Assembly (NCBI RefSeq): GCF_011369485.1
Contig: NZ_VXCA01000034.1
Span: 82,218 to 146,217 of the forward strand
Reading direction: 5' to 3'
From: Pseudomonas atagonensis
GTDB taxonomy: Bacteria > Pseudomonadota > Gammaproteobacteria > Pseudomonadales > Pseudomonadaceae
DNA length: 64,000 nucleotides
This document shows positions 52,776 to 61,038 of this stretch, piece by piece (within the stretch, counting starts at the first letter, position 1; every line of letters begins with the position of its first letter). Below the pieces are notes generated by a model, which worked only from the letters and a program-made list of their open reading frames with translations, was not told the origin of the DNA and did not search any database. The position numbers and the translations under genes were made by a program.

Positions 52776-54086
52776 TCAGTCGGCTTGTGGAGCTTCTACC
52801 GGCTTGACCGCTTCTTCGTAAGAGACCGATTTGTCGGTCACGCTAGCTTTCTGCAGAACAGTATCCACAACTTGTTCTTCCAGCACAACCGAACGCACTT
52901 CGTTCAGTTGCTGCTCGTTCTTGTAGTACCACGACACAACCTGCTCAGGCTCCTGGTAAGCCGAAGCCATCTCCTGAATCATTTCGCGAACGCGAGCTTC
53001 GTCAGGCTTCAGGTCGAATTGCTTGACCACTTCAGCAACGATCAGACCCAGCACTACGCGGCGCTTGGCTTGCTCTTCGAACAGCTCGGCCGGCAGTTGA
53101 TCAGGCTTGATGTTGCCGCCGAACTGCTGAACAGCCTGCACGCGCAGACGGTCAACTTCGTTGGACAGCAGAGCCTTTGGCACTTCGATCGGGTTGGTGG
53201 CCAGCAGACCGTCCATAACCTGATTTTTAACCTTGGATTTGATTGCCTGACGCAGTTCACGCTCCATGTTCTTGCGAACTTCGGTGCGGAAGCCGTCGAT
53301 GCCGCTTTCCTTGATGCCGAATTGCGCGAAGAACTCTTCGTTCAGCTCAGGCAGTTTTGGCTCGGAAACGGTGTTGACAGTCACGGTGAACTCGGCGGTT
53401 TTGCCAGCCAGGTCCAGGTTCTGATAGTCCTCAGGGAAGGTCAGGTTCAGAACGCGCTCTTCGCCGGCTTTAGCGCCAACCAGGCCTTCTTCGAAGCCCG
53501 GGATCATGCGGCCGGAGCCCAGCACCAGCTGAGTACCCTTGGCGGAACCGCCAGCGAACACTTCGCCATCAACCTTGCCAACAAAATCGATATTCAGTTG
53601 GTCTTCGTTCTGAGCAGCGCGATCGGCCACTTCGAAACGGGTGTTCTGCTTGCGCAGGATGTCGAGCATTTTGTCCAGGTCAGCGTCAGCCACTTCAGCG
53701 CTCAGGCGCTCAACGGTGATGCCTTCGAAACCGGCAACGGTGAACTCAGGGAACACTTCGAATACGGCTACGTATTCCAGGTCTTTGCCAGCTTCGAGCG
53801 ACTTTGGCTCGATCGAAGGCGAACCCGCCGGGTTCAGCTTCTGCTCAACCACGGCTTCGTAGAAGGAGGACTGGATCACATCGCCTACAGCTTCCTGACG
53901 AGCGTCAGCACCGAAACGGCGCTTGATTTCGCTCATTGGCACTTTGCCTGGACGGAAGCCAGCAATCTTGGCCTTTTGTGCGGTCTGCTGCAGACGCTTG
54001 TTGACTTGGCTCTCAATGCGCTCAGCCGGCACGGTGACGCTCATGCGGCGCTCAAGAGCAGTAGTATTTTCAACAGAAACTTGCAT
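52776..54086 (-). CDS. tig: Trigger factor
   Basis: 436-residue ribosome-bound chaperone and prolyl isomerase. The ribosome-binding tail holds the signature GFRPGKVP; then comes the FKBP-type domain (RAAQNEDQLNIDFVGKVDGEVFAGG... MIPGFEEGLVGAKAGEERVLNLTFPEDY) and a helical C-domain. It meets nascent chains at the tunnel exit. The start at 54086 has gaggaat in place; an in-frame extension to 54149 reaches into the promoter region and is rejected. First gene of the tig-clpP-clpX block. Confidence 0.96.
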   Translation of the reverse strand: MQVSVENTTALERRMSVTVPAERIESQVNKRLQQTAQKAKIAGFRPGKVPMSEIKRRFGADARQEAVGDVIQSSFYEAVVEQKLNPAGSPSIEPKSLEAGKDLEYVAVFEVFPEFTVAGFEGITVERLSAEVADADLDKMLDILRKQNTRFEVADRAAQNEDQLNIDFVGKVDGEVFAGGSAKGTQLVLGSGRMIPGFEEGLVGAKAGEERVLNLTFPEDYQNLDLAGKTAEFTVTVNTVSEPKLPELNEEFFAQFGIKESGIDGFRTEVRKNMERELRQAIKSKVKNQVMDGLLATNPIEVPKALLSNEVDRLRVQAVQQFGGNIKPDQLPAELFEEQAKRRVVLGLIVAEVVKQFDLKPDEARVREMIQEMASAYQEPEQVVSWYYKNEQQLNEVRSVVLEEQVVDTVLQKASVTDKSVSYEEAVKPVEAPQAD

Positions 54087-54444
54087 GGATATTCCTCGTT
54101 GCACAGACGTTAGCCGGCCGTTTCCGACCCCAGAATCAAGGGCATGCATTCTAGTGGGTCAAACTCAAGAAGTCACCCTACTGAAAACGGGTAAAAAAAC
54201 AGCAGGCAATTTATCGGTACGAATGCACGAATGCAGCTCGCACCACAGGCGAATACAACCAATCACGCCAGGGCTCTGCGCCAACCTCTTCTATATATAG
54301 AGGAGACTGCCAATCACTCCCCGACGACCGACCTTGCGAGCAAGCCCGGCGAGCAGCACAGCATCATCGAGCAACATAAATACGACGAAGCGCTCTACCC
54401 CTGCGACCGAAAACCGGCAAGCGCCGTTTTTTGAAACCGCAAAA
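54087..54444. other. Upstream region of tig
   Basis: 358 bases with no supported gene. A small AT palindrome (ctatatatag, 54291-54300) within an imperfect inverted cctctt/agagg frame could hold a -10 region for tig. A plus-strand frame at 54231-54434 lacks a ribosome site. Confidence 0.4.
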
Positions 54445-54480
54445 ACAAAAAAGGCGCCAGACTGTTAAATCTGGCGCCTT
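54445..54480 (-). terminator. Intrinsic terminator of the tRNA cluster
   Basis: Perfect 9-bp stem ggcgccaga/tctggcgcc followed on the minus strand by six Ts; lies just after tRNA-His copy 1 in the direction of transcription. Confidence 0.85.
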
Positions 54481-54488
54481 TCGAAATA

Positions 54489-54565
54489 TGGGGTGGACGA
54501 TGGGGATCGAACCCACGACAACGGGAGTCACAATCCCGTGCTCTACCAACTGAGCTACGCCCACC
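54489..54565 (-). tRNA. tRNA-His (GTG), copy 1
   Basis: 77 bases including the extra G-1 specific to tRNA-His and an encoded CCA. Cloverleaf arms are complete: D-arm gctcagttggtagagc, anticodon arm cggga-ttgtgac-tcccg with anticodon GTG, T-arm with ggttcgatccc. Identical to the copy 296 bases upstream on the minus strand. Confidence 0.95.
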
Positions 54566-54641
54566 ATATTGCGTAACAAAAAAGCCAAACAACTTCTTTG
54601 TTGAACCCCACCAGACCCTAAGGTGCAGATGAAGCTTTAAT

Positions 54642-54726
54642 TGGTGCGGATGAAGAGACTCGAACTCTTACGCCTCGCGGCGCTGGAACCTAAATCCAGT
54701 GTGTCTACCAATTCCACCACATCCGC
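54642..54726 (-). tRNA. tRNA-Leu (TAG)
   Basis: 85 bases with the long class II variable arm (cgccgcgaggcg) and encoded CCA. Acceptor gcggatg/catccgc, anticodon arm ctgga-tttaggt-tccag giving anticodon TAG (reads CTA/CTG). Lies between the two tRNA-His copies. Confidence 0.94.
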
Positions 54727-54750
54727 AGATGAAGCTCTTTAAAGCAAAAA

Positions 54751-54772
54751 CGCCAGACCTTTAAATCTGGCG
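54751..54772 (-). terminator. Terminator-like hairpin between tRNA-His copy 2 and tRNA-Leu
   Basis: cgccaga/tctggcg 7-bp stem with a loop resembling the terminator at 54445-54480 (shared taaatctggcg), then ttttt on the minus strand. It appears to be the older copy of a duplicated unit and may be read through to reach the tRNA-Leu. Confidence 0.6.
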
Positions 54773-54784
54773 CTTTTCGAAATA

Positions 54785-54861
54785 TGGGGTGGACGATGGG
54801 GATCGAACCCACGACAACGGGAGTCACAATCCCGTGCTCTACCAACTGAGCTACGCCCACC
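54785..54861 (-). tRNA. tRNA-His (GTG), copy 2
   Basis: Sequence-identical to the tRNA at 54489-54565, with G-1, anticodon GTG and encoded CCA. Flanking bases on both sides also match partly (ttcgaaatatgg on the 3' side, ccaccatat.gcgt on the 5' side), which shows a segment duplication. Confidence 0.95.
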
Positions 54862-54892
54862 ATATCGCGTTACTTGTGCCAATGCTGCCTAA

Positions 54893-54969
54893 TGGCGCAC
54901 CCGGCAGGACTCGAACCTGCGACCATCCGCTTAGAAGGCGGATGCTCTATCCAGCTGAGCTACGGGCGC
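54893..54969 (-). tRNA. tRNA-Arg (TCT)
   Basis: 77 bases with encoded CCA. Acceptor gcgcccg/cgggtgc (one G-T pair), D-arm gctcagctggatagagc, anticodon loop cttctaa giving TCT (reads AGA/AGG), T-arm caggttcgagtcctg. First tRNA of the cluster. Confidence 0.95.
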
Positions 54970-55084
54970 CTTATTAATCTGTACTCTTGGAGGACTACAA
55001 ACTAAGTGCTTTCCAGTCTCGCAAAACGTTGATTTCGCTCGACCTTCTTAACCAGTGCTAGGCTGTGCCCGACAAGTGCGACGA

Positions 55085-55113
55085 ATAGTATAGAGCGCTC
55101 CAAAGGTCGTCAA
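55085..55113 (-). promoter_or_regulatory. Predicted sigma-70 promoter of the tRNA cluster
   Basis: On the minus strand TTGACG (55113-55108) and TACTAT (55090-55085) are 17 bases apart, about 110 bases upstream of tRNA-Arg. One promoter could serve all four tRNAs. Confidence 0.5.
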
Positions 55114-55244
55114 ATGATTTTTAAAAAAAATTCATTTAATTAAAGGAGTTAGGGGAATTTGCTGACCAAGCGCCTTTGCCCTCACCGCTCGACATGCGAG
55201 AATGCGTTCTCTTTTTTTCCCCTCTCGATGGTTAATCACGCGCA

Positions 55245-56099
55245 ATGACTGCACAACTAATCGACGGCAAATCGATCGCCGCCAGCCTGCGCCAGCAGAT
55301 CGCCCAACGAGTTGCCGAGCGTCGCCAGCAAGGCCTGCGCACTCCCGGCCTCGCGGTGATCCTGGTCGGCAGCGATCCTGCCTCTCAGGTTTATGTCTCG
55401 CACAAGCGTAAAGACTGTGAAGAGGTCGGTTTCCTCTCTCAAGCCTACGACCTGCCTTCCGAAACCACGCAAGAAGCGCTGACCGATCTGATCGATCGCC
55501 TCAACGACGATCCTGCAATCGACGGCATTCTCCTTCAGCTTCCACTGCCCGAGCACCTGGACGCCTCCAAACTGCTCGAGCGCATTCGCCCGGACAAAGA
55601 CGTCGATGGTTTCCATCCTTATAACGTCGGCCGTCTGGCCCAGCGCATCCCGCTGCTGCGTCCATGCACCCCGAAAGGCATCATGACCTTGCTGGAAAGC
55701 ACAGGCGCGGATCTTTATGGAATGGATGCCGTGGTCGTCGGCGCCTCCAACATCGTCGGTCGCCCGATGGCGATGGAACTGTTGCTGGCCGGCTGCACCG
55801 TTACCGTGACTCACCGCTTCACCAAGGATCTGGCCGGCCACGTCGGTCGTGCGGATCTGGTGGTGGTGGCCGCCGGCAAGCCGGGCCTGGTCAAAGGCGA
55901 GTGGATCAAGGAAGGCGCAATCGTGATCGACGTCGGCATCAACCGTCAGGACGATGGCAAACTGGTCGGTGACGTTGTCTACGAAACCGCCCTGCCCCGC
56001 GCCGGCTGGATCACGCCAGTTCCGGGCGGCGTTGGCCCGATGACGCGTGCCTGCCTGCTGGAAAATACCCTTTACGCGGCAGAAACCCTGCACGCTTGA
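55245..56099 (+). CDS. folD: Bifunctional methylenetetrahydrofolate dehydrogenase/cyclohydrolase FolD
   Basis: 284 residues. It interconverts 5,10-methylene- and 10-formyl-tetrahydrofolate with NADP. Signatures: YVSHKRKDCEEVGF with the catalytic lysine, DGILLQLPLPEHL, DKDVDGFHPYNVGRL, VVVGASNIVGRPMAMELL (NADP loop) and the end GGVGPMTRACLLENT. Normal family length. Monocistronic with a terminator at 56122-56145. Confidence 0.97.
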   Translation: MTAQLIDGKSIAASLRQQIAQRVAERRQQGLRTPGLAVILVGSDPASQVYVSHKRKDCEEVGFLSQAYDLPSETTQEALTDLIDRLNDDPAIDGILLQLPLPEHLDASKLLERIRPDKDVDGFHPYNVGRLAQRIPLLRPCTPKGIMTLLESTGADLYGMDAVVVGASNIVGRPMAMELLLAGCTVTVTHRFTKDLAGHVGRADLVVVAAGKPGLVKGEWIKEGAIVIDVGINRQDDGKLVGDVVYETALPRAGWITPVPGGVGPMTRACLLENTLYAAETLHA

Positions 56100-56121
56100 C
56101 AGGTATTTTTCGCTGCACCAG

Positions 56122-56145
56122 AACCCCGCCCCGTGCGGGGTTTTT
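56122..56145 (+). terminator. Intrinsic terminator after folD
   Basis: Stem aaccccgc/gcggggtt with a 5-base loop, then TTT; 22 bases after the stop. Confidence 0.88.
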
Positions 56146-56329
56146 CATGCCTGAGAAAAAACACTAACCGTTCGCCGGAAACCCCTCTTTTTACAGGCCT
56201 TTTCACGAGATTTTCAGGTCATTCAAACAACCATCGACAGTTCTTCAGCCATACTCCTAAAATGCGACGTTTTTAAGAAATAACCCGTTACAAACTAACG
56301 GAATATCCAACCTTTATGAGTTCGCCCGC

Positions 56330-57268
56330 GTGAAAATTCGTCTTTCGATTCTGAGCCTGTTTTTCGCTTTTACAGGCACATTCATCACGCCAACGATCAA
56401 CGCTGCGGAAACCACCGCTGCCCCACGTGACGCTTCGACACTGAAGATCGCTTCCGGCAGCGCCCTGCTCATGGATATGCAGACCAATAAAGTCATTTAT
56501 TCCAGCAACCCTGACGTGATCGTGCCGATCGCCTCCGTCAGCAAGCTGATGACTGGACTGGTCGTGGTTGAAGCCCGACAGAACATGGACGAATGGATCG
56601 ATGTCGACATCAGTCACACCCCGGAAATGAAGGGCGTGTTCTCCCGAGTCAAACTGAGAAGTGAACTGCCGCGTCGCGAGATGCTGCTGATCGCCTTGAT
56701 GTCCTCGGAAAACCGCGCCGCCGCCAGCCTGGCGCACCACTATCCGGGTGGCTACGCCGCTTTTATTGCAGCGATGAACGCCAAGGCCAAGGCACTGGGC
56801 ATGACCAACACTCACTACGTCGAACCGACCGGTTTGTCGGAGCGCAACGTTTCCACCGCGCGCGACCTGAGCAAGCTGCTGGTGGCCGCAAGCAAGTACC
56901 CGATCCTCAGCGAGCTCACCACCACCAAGGAAAAAACCGTGGCGTTCCGCAAGCCCAACTACACTCTGGGTTTTCGTAACACCGATCACTTGGTCAATAA
57001 AGCCGACTGGGACATCAAGATCACCAAAACCGGCTTCACCAACCCTGCCGGCCATTGCCTGGTATTGGTGACGAAGATGGGTAATCGCCCGGTTGCCCTG
57101 GTGATTCTCGACGCGTTTGGCAAGTACACCCATTTTGCCGACGCCAGTCGCATTCGCAGTTGGGTGGAAACCGGCAGGAGCGCCAGCGTTCCCGCGGTGG
57201 CCCAGCAATACAAAGCCGAGAAGAACCTCAAGTCGCGCCAGAGCGGCGTGGTTGAAGCCTCCAAGTAA
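56330..57268 (+). CDS. pbpG: D-alanyl-D-alanine endopeptidase (PBP7/8), PbpG
   Basis: 312 residues, GTG start. Signal peptide LSILSLFFAFTGTFITPTINA. Penicillin-binding low-MW class C motifs: SVSK (Ser69-Lys72), SEN (126-128) and KTG (233-235). It cuts peptidoglycan cross-links in the periplasm. Closed by a strong terminator. The nearby in-frame ATG runs into a stop (ATG AGT TCG CCC GCG TGA), so the GTG directly following is used. Confidence 0.93.
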   Translation: MKIRLSILSLFFAFTGTFITPTINAAETTAAPRDASTLKIASGSALLMDMQTNKVIYSSNPDVIVPIASVSKLMTGLVVVEARQNMDEWIDVDISHTPEMKGVFSRVKLRSELPRREMLLIALMSSENRAAASLAHHYPGGYAAFIAAMNAKAKALGMTNTHYVEPTGLSERNVSTARDLSKLLVAASKYPILSELTTTKEKTVAFRKPNYTLGFRNTDHLVNKADWDIKITKTGFTNPAGHCLVLVTKMGNRPVALVILDAFGKYTHFADASRIRSWVETGRSASVPAVAQQYKAEKNLKSRQSGVVEASK

Positions 57269-57281
57269 CCCGCAGCAAATG

Positions 57282-57310
57282 AAAAGCCCCGAATCCTCGG
57301 GGCTTTTTTT
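57282..57310 (+). terminator. Intrinsic terminator after pbpG
   Basis: 11-bp stem aaaagccccga/tcggggctttt around a 4-base loop, extended by Ts; between convergent genes. Confidence 0.9.
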
Positions 57311-57320
57311 CGTCTGCGAA

Positions 57321-57524
57321 TCAGTCGTTGGGCAGCGGCATCTTGTCGTCATCGGGAATGCCGTCACCTTTGCTCGGATCCGGCATCAACCCTGGCGTCA
57401 CCAAGGGCCGGGCCAGCGGATCGCGCAATGGACTGTCCGGATCCAGCACCGGGTCCACGCCCTCTTCCGGCGTCGTCGGCACACTGTCGGGCTTTTGGTC
57501 ATCGAAGCTTGAATCGGTACTCAT
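57321..57524 (-). CDS. Small acidic disordered protein A
   Basis: 67 residues, almost wholly Pro/Asp/Ser-rich and predicted disordered: the segment LDPDSPLRDPLARP is the most regular. No signal peptide, membrane helix or known domain. The ATG at 57524 has a gagg site 5 bases upstream (a GTG at 57530 is rejected). Shares the DPDSP and DPLA elements with the next gene, so the two are probably paralogues. Function unknown. Confidence 0.65.
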   Translation of the reverse strand: MSTDSSFDDQKPDSVPTTPEEGVDPVLDPDSPLRDPLARPLVTPGLMPDPSKGDGIPDDDKMPLPND

Positions 57525-57536
57525 ACGCACCTCGCA

Positions 57537-57743
57537 TCAAGGTTTCAGATTGGCTAGCGGGTCATAAGGTTTGGCCGGTTTTTTGTCGTCCTCGCCGGGT
57601 TTCACATCCTTCGGCGCCTTGGCGGGGCCGACGGGATCGACTTGGGGATCGGCGACATCTGGCGAATCGGGGTCAAAGCCCAGATCATGACCAGAGGAAT
57701 GCTCGGACGAATGCGGGCCTTTAGGGGATGGGGAATCTGTCAT
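57537..57743 (-). CDS. Small Pro/Asp/Lys-rich disordered protein B
   Basis: 68 residues from ATG 57743, which has an excellent aggagg site 5 bases upstream; the longer frame to 57815 is not needed. Disordered, with LGFDPDSPDVADPQVDPVG and a C-terminal KPYDPLANLKP. The DPDSP and DPLA elements recur in the upstream neighbour. Co-oriented, 12 bases apart, so one transcript is likely. No function recognised. Confidence 0.7.
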   Translation of the reverse strand: MTDSPSPKGPHSSEHSSGHDLGFDPDSPDVADPQVDPVGPAKAPKDVKPGEDDKKPAKPYDPLANLKP

Positions 57744-57830
57744 GTCGCCTCCTGATTTCAGCCGCGAACGGGCTCTCTCCATCTGAGGCTTGCCGGGCTT
57801 CGTGGTGCCCGGCAATTGACGAACGGAACG

Positions 57831-58505
57831 TCAGTGCGCGGTCAGCGCCTTTTTTGCCTGTGCCGCTTCGTTCTCCTGACCGGCCTGCGCCAGTTCATCG
57901 GCGGCTTTCAACCAGCGCTGGCGGTCAACATCCGCCGGAATCTGCGAGGGCTTCTGGATCAATACCGCCCAGCCACCGGACTTCTCCAGGGCCGATTCAA
58001 AGGAGTCGAAACTCATCAATTCCCGGCGATTCATGCCGGCGCGCAACAGTACTTTCTGTTTATTGCGGTCGTAACCGGACAGAATCGCATAACGCGGCTC
58101 GGCCCAGAACGCCGAACCCTCGCTGAAACGCACCATCACCGGATAACCGGCCGCCACCTGCTTGAGCAGCGCTGGCAGCTTGCTGTCCAGCGGATAGACC
58201 ACCATGCCGTATTCGCGAGCAAGGTTCTGCAGGTTTTGCTGCAACTTGTCTTCGGCGCCCGGCAGACGCAATGGTTTTTCCAGCAGCCCCGGCGTTATCA
58301 CGATGCCTTGCTGCGACAACAGGCTGGCCAACACTTGCGGCGCACTCTGATTGGCTTCGCCACGATAGAACGTGCCGCTGAGTTCGACGCGTTCCGGCAG
58401 ACGCTTGATCTCCGGCGCCACACTGCCCGCACACCCCGCCAACGCAGCGACGCAACCGGCCGCCAGCAGCGCCGCACGAATTCGAGAAAATACCTGCACC
58501 ATCAT
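57831..58505 (-). CDS. C39-like lipoprotein without catalytic residues
   Basis: 224 residues. A lipobox near residue 25 (ALAGC) anchors it. The core follows the peptidase C39-like fold (LSGTFYRGEANQSAPQVLASLLSQQG... VMVRFSEGS... YAILSGYDRNKQKVLL). The catalytic cysteine position is occupied by Ser (NQSAP where xxCGPxA is usual), and the histidine before the GYD strand is missing. It has no cysteine other than those of the signal region and no His except the last residue. It is therefore a pseudopeptidase, perhaps a binding or assembly factor. Confidence 0.75.
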   Translation of the reverse strand: MMVQVFSRIRAALLAAGCVAALAGCAGSVAPEIKRLPERVELSGTFYRGEANQSAPQVLASLLSQQGIVITPGLLEKPLRLPGAEDKLQQNLQNLAREYGMVVYPLDSKLPALLKQVAAGYPVMVRFSEGSAFWAEPRYAILSGYDRNKQKVLLRAGMNRRELMSFDSFESALEKSGGWAVLIQKPSQIPADVDRQRWLKAADELAQAGQENEAAQAKKALTAH

Positions 58506-58737
58506 TACTCTCTGTTCGAACGCCGGTCATCGTGTTCCGGCAAGGTCAATGATCATAGGGCGGCGCAACGCTGCGGTATAGCCTTAAACGGCAGCCACAT
58601 CGATTGCATAGAGCAAACTGATTGGTCACCACCGACCTTTGGTCAATAGCCTGAAACACCCCGTTGACTAGACTGTCACTGAAATACAGCGAATCGAAAA
58701 AAGTGTGTGCCCGACGCAGGGCAAAGAGGAGGCACTG
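58506..58737. other. Intergenic stretch before the small membrane protein gene
   Basis: About 230 bases; no ORF with support. Contains the leader of the plus-strand small gene and the promoter of the minus-strand lipoprotein. No clear element seen. Confidence 0.3.
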
Positions 58738-58908
58738 ATGAGCCTGACCATGACCATCGTAATGCTGATTGCCGGCTGGCTGGCGGTTGCGGCCGCCATG
58801 CTGTGGGGCGTGCTGCGCATTTCCCGGCGCCACCATCACCACCCGACCGAGCCTGCTTCGCTCGAAAAAACCGAAAAACAACGTGGCCGACCTGTCACGG
58901 CGCACTGA
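58738..58908 (+). CDS. Small single-pass membrane protein
   Basis: 56 residues from ATG 58738, with aggagg 6 bases upstream. One N-terminal TM helix (TMTIVMLIAGWLAVAAAMLWGV), then a basic, histidine-rich stretch (RRHHHHP) and a polar tail. The strong ribosome site supports a real gene, although no function or family is recognised. The His cluster could bind metal. Confidence 0.75.
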   Translation: MSLTMTIVMLIAGWLAVAAAMLWGVLRISRRHHHHPTEPASLEKTEKQRGRPVTAH

Positions 58909-58930
58909 ATTCCTCAAATGCCCTGCAAAC

Positions 58931-58970
58931 AAAAAGGCCCCCTGAACTCCGAGAGCTCAGGGAGCCTTTT
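58931..58970 (-). terminator. Intrinsic terminator after terC-like gene
   Basis: On the minus strand a long stem (aaaaggctccctgagctc paired with gagttcagggggccttttt, few mismatches) with a short loop and T-tract. Also downstream of the convergent small gene. Confidence 0.85.
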
Positions 58971-58983
58971 GGCTTACTGGCAA

Positions 58984-59733
58984 TTACGCCTGTGCAGCCA
59001 ACTTCTTCTGCTTGGCCCGGCGCGACATCATGTTCAGCACTTCAATCGCTGCCGAGAATGCCATCGCCGCGTACACATAACCTTTCGGTACGTGGGCACC
59101 GAAGCCTTCGGCGATCAGCGTCATGCCGATCATGATCAGGAAGCCCAGCGCCAACATGACCACGGTCGGGTTGTCGTTGATGAACTTGGCCAGCGGATCA
59201 GCCGCCAGCAACATCACCAGCACCGAGACCACCACCGCGATAATCATGATCGGCAAGTGTTCGGTCATGCCGACCGCGGTAATGATGCTATCGATCGAGA
59301 ACACCATGTCGAGCATCAGAATCTGGCCGATGGCCGCGGCAAAGCCCAGGGTCACGGTCGAAGTAGCCGACTTCGGATCTTCCGGCGCCGGGTCCATGCT
59401 GTGATGGATCTCGGTCGTCGCCTTCCAGACCAGGAACAGGCCACCGGCGATCAGGATCATGTCCTTCCAGGAGAACGCCTGGCCAAGGATTTCGATCACA
59501 GGGGCGGTCAACTGCACGATGAAGGCAATGGTGCTCAACAACGCCAGTCGCAGAATCAGCGCCATGCCGATACCGATGCGGCGCGCCTTCTGCCGGTGCT
59601 GCTCAGGCAGCTTGTTGGTCAGGATCGAAATAAAGATCAGGTTATCGATGCCGAGCACGATTTCCATCACCACCAGTGTGGCCAAAGCAACCCAGGCGGT
59701 GGGGCTGGCGGCGAGTTCTAACAGATATTCCAT
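58984..59733 (-). CDS. TerC-family integral membrane protein
   Basis: 249 residues, about seven TM helices. TerC signatures: ALATLVVMEIVLGIDNLIFISILTNKLPEQHRQKARRIGI (acidic IDN in helix 1/2) and GQILMLDMVFSIDSIITAVGMTEHLPIMI, with paired Asp residues in the membrane suited to bind Mn2+ or Ca2+. TerC proteins are linked to metallation of exported proteins and tellurite resistance. A lone gene, no tellurite cluster nearby. Confidence 0.92.
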   Translation of the reverse strand: MEYLLELAASPTAWVALATLVVMEIVLGIDNLIFISILTNKLPEQHRQKARRIGIGMALILRLALLSTIAFIVQLTAPVIEILGQAFSWKDMILIAGGLFLVWKATTEIHHSMDPAPEDPKSATSTVTLGFAAAIGQILMLDMVFSIDSIITAVGMTEHLPIMIIAVVVSVLVMLLAADPLAKFINDNPTVVMLALGFLIMIGMTLIAEGFGAHVPKGYVYAAMAFSAAIEVLNMMSRRAKQKKLAAQA

Positions 59734-59762
59734 GGGTCAGTCCTGACTCTTTGTAAGACGGT

Positions 59763-60005
59763 TTAGATGGTCTTGGAGGAAGATTCGGTTTTTTCCGAAT
59801 CCTTTTCCGGTGTTTCTTTCTTCTCGATCAGCCCGCCGGTGGCGTCGCTGAGCGCTTGTTCGGCCGCTTTGTGCGTGTCGTCAATCGCTTGCTTGGCACT
59901 CTCGGCGGCCTTGCCCATCAATTGCTGGGCGCTTTTTTCGGCCTGGTCGCAGCCACCCAGAACCAGTAAAGACGTAAACAACAGTGCAGGGATTGTGTAT
60001 TTCAT
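59763..60005 (-). CDS. Small lipoprotein with coiled-coil body
   Basis: 80 residues. Lipobox LVLGGC (Cys ~19) after a short signal helix. The mature part is an Ala/Lys/Glu helical segment (QQLMGKAAESAKQAIDDTHKAAEQALSDATGG) and a Glu/Lys/Ser tail. An aaggaag site 5 bases before ATG 60005 fixes the start; the longer frame to 60062 is rejected. Resembles the many small envelope lipoproteins of pseudomonads; no specific function. Possibly co-transcribed with the terC-like gene 29 bases away. Confidence 0.82.
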   Translation of the reverse strand: MKYTIPALLFTSLLVLGGCDQAEKSAQQLMGKAAESAKQAIDDTHKAAEQALSDATGGLIEKKETPEKDSEKTESSSKTI

Positions 60006-60138
60006 GAGGCTTCCTTCGAATGAACAGACAGGGTCACAGACCGGCCGTCGATGGCTGGGCATTCTAGGCAGCGAAACACTTCAGGAAAATTCGTATTTTT
60101 AGCGGCTATACTTCGGTTTTCACGAACAGTAGACCGCC

Positions 60139-61038
60139 ATGCTCAATTACCGACAACTGCATTATTTCTGGGTTGTGGCCAAGACCGGCAGCATCGTACG
60201 CGCGTGCGAGCAGCTGAACCTGACGCCGCAAACCATCAGCGGGCAGATATCGCTGCTCGAACAAACCTATGGCATAGAGCTGTTTCGACGGGTTGGCCGG
60301 CAACTTGAACTCACCGAGGCCGGCCGCCAGGCCCTGCCCTACGCCGAGCAGATGTTTCAGCTTGGTGGCGAACTGGAGCTGATGCTGCGCGCACAACCCA
60401 ATGAGCAGCAGATCCTGTTCCGCGTAGGCGTGGCCGACGTGGTGCCGAAGTCGATTGTCTATCGCCTGATTGCGCCGACCATGGAGCTGAACGAGCCGCT
60501 GCGCATCACCTGTCGCGAGGACAAACTCGAGCGGTTGCTGGCCGATCTGGCGATTCAGCGTCTGGATCTGGTGATCTCCGACAGCCCGATGCCTTCGCAC
60601 CTCGACATCAAGGGTTACAGCCAGAAGCTCGGCGAGTGCGGGATCAGTTTCTTTGCCACCGCCGAACTGGCGGCGCGTTATGGGCAGGATTTCCCGCGCA
60701 GCCTGCATGGCGCACCACTGCTGATTCCCGGGGCGGAAACCGTGGTGCGCAGCCGTTTGCAGCGCTGGTTCGCCGAACAGCAGATCCAGCCGCAAATTGT
60801 CGGCGAGTTCGATGACAGTGCTTTGATGCAGGCCTTCGGACAATCCGGCAGCGGGATTTTTATCGGCCCGAGCGTGATTGCCGATGAGGTGAAGCGCCAG
60901 TACGGCGTCGAGTTGATTGGCCAGACCGACGCGGTGACCGAGTCGTTCTATGCCATTTCGGTGGAGCGCAAGGTCAAGCACCCCGGCATCGTGGCGATTA
61001 CCGAAGGTGCCCGACGCGAGCTGTTTACCGCGTTATGA
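60139..61038 (+). CDS. nhaR: LysR-family regulator NhaR
   Basis: 299 residues. The opening MLNYRQLHYFWVVAKTGSIVRACEQLNLTPQTISGQI and the RVGRQLELTEAG segment are those of NhaR, the sodium-responsive activator of nhaA in enterobacteria. In pseudomonads the name is annotated by homology; no antiporter gene is adjacent here. Its last six bases overlap the end of the convergent MFS gene. Confidence 0.88.
   Translation: MLNYRQLHYFWVVAKTGSIVRACEQLNLTPQTISGQISLLEQTYGIELFRRVGRQLELTEAGRQALPYAEQMFQLGGELELMLRAQPNEQQILFRVGVADVVPKSIVYRLIAPTMELNEPLRITCREDKLERLLADLAIQRLDLVISDSPMPSHLDIKGYSQKLGECGISFFATAELAARYGQDFPRSLHGAPLLIPGAETVVRSRLQRWFAEQQIQPQIVGEFDDSALMQAFGQSGSGIFIGPSVIADEVKRQYGVELIGQTDAVTESFYAISVERKVKHPGIVAITEGARRELFTAL

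Noticed and set aside
52752..54113. Plus-strand 453-codon frame opposite tig
   Set aside because: Trigger factor on the minus strand is unambiguous.
54231..54434. Plus-strand 67-codon frame upstream of tig
   Set aside because: No ribosome site and it runs toward the tRNA terminator.
54789..54977. 62-codon plus-strand frame across the tRNA-His copy 2 and tRNA-Arg genes
   Set aside because: It is a translation of tRNA genes, whose cloverleafs are clear.
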